Positions 7,504-9,337 of a DNA stretch of 9,337 bases are shown piece after piece; the stretch's first letter is position 1, and every line of letters starts with the position of its first letter. Both the position numbers and the translations under genes were made by a program. This stretch comes from Candidatus Equibacterium intestinale (lineage in GTDB: Bacteria > Bacteroidota > Bacteroidia > Bacteroidales > UBA932), in contig JAGHVP010000095.1 in assembly GCA_018064305.1 (NCBI GenBank), positions 1 to 9,337 of the forward strand, read 5' to 3'. The notes beneath the pieces are model-generated. The model had not been told where the DNA came from, ran no database searches, and saw only the letters and a program-made list of their open reading frames with translations.

Positions 7504-8865
7504 TTACTTAATCGCGAACACTGTCTCTTTGATGATTTCGCTCACTGTAGGATGAGGGAAGATGATCTCCTTGAGTTCTTCAACTGTCATCTCCATCTCG
7601 ATTGCCATGCAGCAGCCGTAAAGCATCTCGCTTGATGTGTTGCCCATCATGTGGACACCGAGGATTTCACCGTGGCGCTCCCCTACCAGCACCTTGCAAA
7701 CGCCCTCGCCACCTTCATTCTCGGCAACGAAACGGCCTGCATACTGCATGGGAAGGGTCTGTACCTTATAGGCGATACCTTTCTGCTTAGCCTGGGCCTC
7801 TGTGAGACCTACACCTGCAACCTCGGGATTTGTATATACGACGCTGGGAACTGCATCGGCACGCATGATGTCGTTGCCACCGCAGAGATTGTTCACAACA
7901 ACCTCACCTTCGCGGCTTGCAGTATGTGCGAGCATGGGATAGCCGGCAACGCAGTCACCTGCTGCGAATACGTTGGGGATGTTTGTACGGAGCTTGTTGT
8001 CGACCTTGATACCACGGTCAACCTCTACACCGATGTTCTCGAGGCCGAAACCATTCACAACACCGCGGCGGCCCACGCTGACGAGGATCTTGTCACCGCT
8101 TACACGGCAGGTCTCGCCCTGAGGGTTCTGATATACCACTGTGTTGCCTTCGATTGCTGTAACCTTGCAGTTGAGGCAGAACTCTATGCCGCGTTTTGCA
8201 TAGATCTTCTGAAGCATAGAGCTGATCTCATCATCGAGGGGACCGAGGATCTTGGGAAGCATCTCAACAACTGTCACCTTTGTGCCGAGTGTGTTGAAGA
8301 ATGCAGCGAACTCCATACCGATGACACCGCCACCGATGACCACGAGCTCTTAGGGCTGCTCCTGGAGAGCGAGGATCTCACGGTTTGTGACAATGACGTC
8401 ACCTGCTTCCTTGAGACCGGGGATGGGAGGAACGAATGCCTCGCTGCCTGTGCAGATTAGGAGGTTCTTTGCGACATACTTCTCACCTGCGCAGCTGATG
8501 GTGATTCCTTCGGGAGTGCGGCCTTCTATCATGGCCTCACCCTTCACTACAGAAACCTTGTTGGCTTTCATTGCGCCTGCAACGCCGCCCACGAGTTTCC
8601 TCACTACTTTGTTCTTGCGGTCGACGATCTTCTTGAAATCATAAGATACGTTTTCTGCGTTAACTCCGTATTTGTCTCCGTGAAGTGCATAGTTGTAAAC
8701 CTTGGCACTGTAGAGGAGTGTCTTTGTAGGGATGCAGCCCTCGTTGAGGCATACACCGCCCAGTTCTCTCTTTTCGAAAAGGACTACGCTGAGGCCTTTG
8801 GCTCCGGCTCTCTCGGCTGCGACATAACCCGCAGGACCGGCACCGATAATAGCAAGATCAATCAT
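7504..8865 (-). pseudogene. lpdA: Dihydrolipoamide dehydrogenase (E3), interrupted by an in-frame TAA
   Basis: The reading frame encodes 453 positions, normal for E3, but codon 172 (8350-8352) is TAA. The N-terminal part (residues 1-171) has the FAD motif GAGPAG at 8-13 and the redox-active disulfide C39/C44 in GGVCLNEGCIPTK. After the stop the same frame resumes with the NAD motif GGGVIG at 178-183, the second FAD motif AAGD, and the C-terminal catalytic pair H438/E443 (HPTVSE). Homologues usually have Pro-Lys-Glu-Leu here, so one A-to-T change in a Lys AAA codon explains the stop. No frameshift is seen, and the rest of the gene looks well conserved, so the change is recent or a base-call error. 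TAA also ends this gene and its neighbours, so routine readthrough is unlikely. E3 would reoxidise dihydrolipoyl-E2 using FAD and NAD. The ATG at 8865 is 18 bases after the E2 stop. Confidence 0.88.
8350..8352 (-). other. In-frame nonsense codon (TAA) within the E3 gene
   Basis: On the coding strand the codons read CCC TAA GAG CTC GTG, giving Pro-stop-Glu-Leu-Val just before the NAD-binding GGGVIG motif. The break falls at the boundary between the FAD and NAD domains. A GTG at 8343-8341 could in principle restart translation, with AGGAG about 15 bases upstream of it, but that spacing is long. The first downstream ATG lies inside the NAD motif region and would give a damaged domain. Confidence 0.9.
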
Positions 8866-8883
8866 TTTGTATGGATTTAAGAT

Positions 8884-9337
8884 TTAGAATTCAACTTCGA
8901 GGTTTTCAAGTTCGGTGGCAATCTGCTTCAGGAAGCGGGTTGCTTCGCCGCCGTCGATAGAACGGTGGTCGTATGTGAGGCTGAGACCGATGTGGGGAAC
9001 GAATGCGTATACTCCGCCGCCGAGATCCTTGGGACGGGGTACGATTGTGTTCACACCCAGGATTGCGCTCTGAGGAACGTTGATAATGGGGGTAAATATC
9101 TCAACGCCGTAGTTTCCGAGGTTGGAAACTGTGAATGTAGCAGCTGCAGGGCTGAGGATGTCGGGATTTACCGAACCCTTCTTGCAGTCGTCGGCAATCT
9201 TCTTGAGGTTGCGTGAGAGGCCTGCTATGCTGAGGTCATCTGCATTCTGCACTGAAGGAACCATAAGTCCGCGGTCGGTATCCACTGCGAGACCCAGGTG
9301 TACCTTGTTGAAGTACTTGATGCTGTCACCGAGGAAG
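8884..9337 (-). CDS. Dihydrolipoyl acyltransferase (E2), C-terminal catalytic domain (5' part beyond window)
   Basis: The frame is open from the right edge and gives the last 150 residues of an E2 acyltransferase. The segment VHLGLAVDTDRGLMVPSV and the TVSNLGNYGVEIFTPIIN stretch are hallmark parts of the trimer-forming catalytic core. The active-site motif YDHRSIDGG carries the catalytic His 26 residues before the C-terminus, with Asp four residues later. The apparent start at 9285 is only an internal GTG; the open frame continues to 9337 without a stop, so the lipoyl and E1/E3-binding domains must lie outside the window. It transfers the acyl group from E1 to coenzyme A and forms the core of the complex. 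It is the first gene of the visible operon and ends with TAA 18 bases before E3. Acyl specificity cannot be judged from this part. Confidence 0.93.
   Translation of the reverse strand, partial: FLGDSIKYFNKVHLGLAVDTDRGLMVPSVQNADDLSIAGLSRNLKKIADDCKKGSVNPDILSPAAATFTVSNLGNYGVEIFTPIINVPQSAILGVNTIVPRPKDLGGGVYAFVPHIGLSLTYDHRSIDGGEATRFLKQIATELENLEVEF

Noticed and set aside
8350..8352. TAA as a recoded sense codon (selenocysteine- or pyrrolysine-like)
   Set aside because: Known recoding uses TGA or TAG, no downstream recoding hairpin was seen, and TAA ends E1, E2, E3 and PHP in this same window.
7651..8460. 269-codon open frame on the plus strand
   Set aside because: It lies wholly antisense to the E3 gene, whose frame shows clear FAD/NAD enzyme motifs; the plus-strand translation is Cys-, Asp- and Glu-rich with no recognisable domain.
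9283..9285. GTG at 9285 as the start of a short 133-residue protein
   Set aside because: The frame is open to the window edge and the upstream residues (VHLGLA) belong to the conserved E2 core, so this is an internal Val.
1..9337. CRISPR arrays, tRNA or rRNA genes, insertion sequences, intrinsic terminators
   Set aside because: Coding genes fill almost the entire window; no tandem repeats with spacers, no transposase frames and no GC-rich hairpin followed by a T-run were seen.

Overview
The window is a stretch of one long operon, all on the minus strand, read from the right edge to the left. It most likely comes from a member of the Bacteroidales (Bacteroidota). The reasons are indirect: GC content is roughly balanced, start codons lack a clear Shine-Dalgarno sequence and sit behind short AT-rich leaders, and the proteins look like those of anaerobic gut bacteria. 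The phylum assignment is an inference. Nothing here identifies a genus.

Layout in the direction of transcription: (1) 9337-8884, the C-terminal catalytic part of a dihydrolipoyl acyltransferase (E2), cut by the window edge; (2) 8865-7504, dihydrolipoamide dehydrogenase (E3), broken by an in-frame TAA at 8350-8352 but otherwise full length; (3) 7472-4998, an 824-residue fused alpha+beta E1 (thiamine-diphosphate 2-oxoacid dehydrogenase) with extra segments; (4) 4998-3805, a divergent PHP-domain protein; (5) 3805-1844, a class II aldolase fused to a short-chain dehydrogenase; (6) 1819-542, a zinc-dependent dehydrogenase of the YggP / L-sorbose-1-phosphate reductase type; (7) 548-1, a metallo-beta-lactamase-fold hydrolase of the glyoxalase II/YcbL type, cut by the left edge. 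Gaps are 31 bases or less. Three junctions overlap (TAATG twice, ATGCTGA once), so the genes are probably co-transcribed and partly translationally coupled. No gene-free stretch exceeds 31 bases, and no RNA gene, mobile element, CRISPR array or terminator was seen.

How the genes may work together: E1, E2 and E3 form a lipoate-dependent 2-oxoacid dehydrogenase complex making an acyl-CoA and NADH. The other enzymes look like sugar-phosphate or polyol-phosphate catabolism: the YggP-like enzyme would interconvert a polyol phosphate and a ketose phosphate, the aldolase would cleave a ketose 1-phosphate, and the fused SDR would oxidise or reduce the aldehyde product. The PHP and metallo-beta-lactamase proteins would be hydrolases for a phosphate ester or thioester. 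The substrate is not evident, and this combination is not one I recognise as a described pathway.

Points most worth a second look are the E3 nonsense codon, the enlarged E1 fusion, the altered metal site of the PHP protein, and several perfect 12-13 bp inverted repeats inside or at the start of coding regions.
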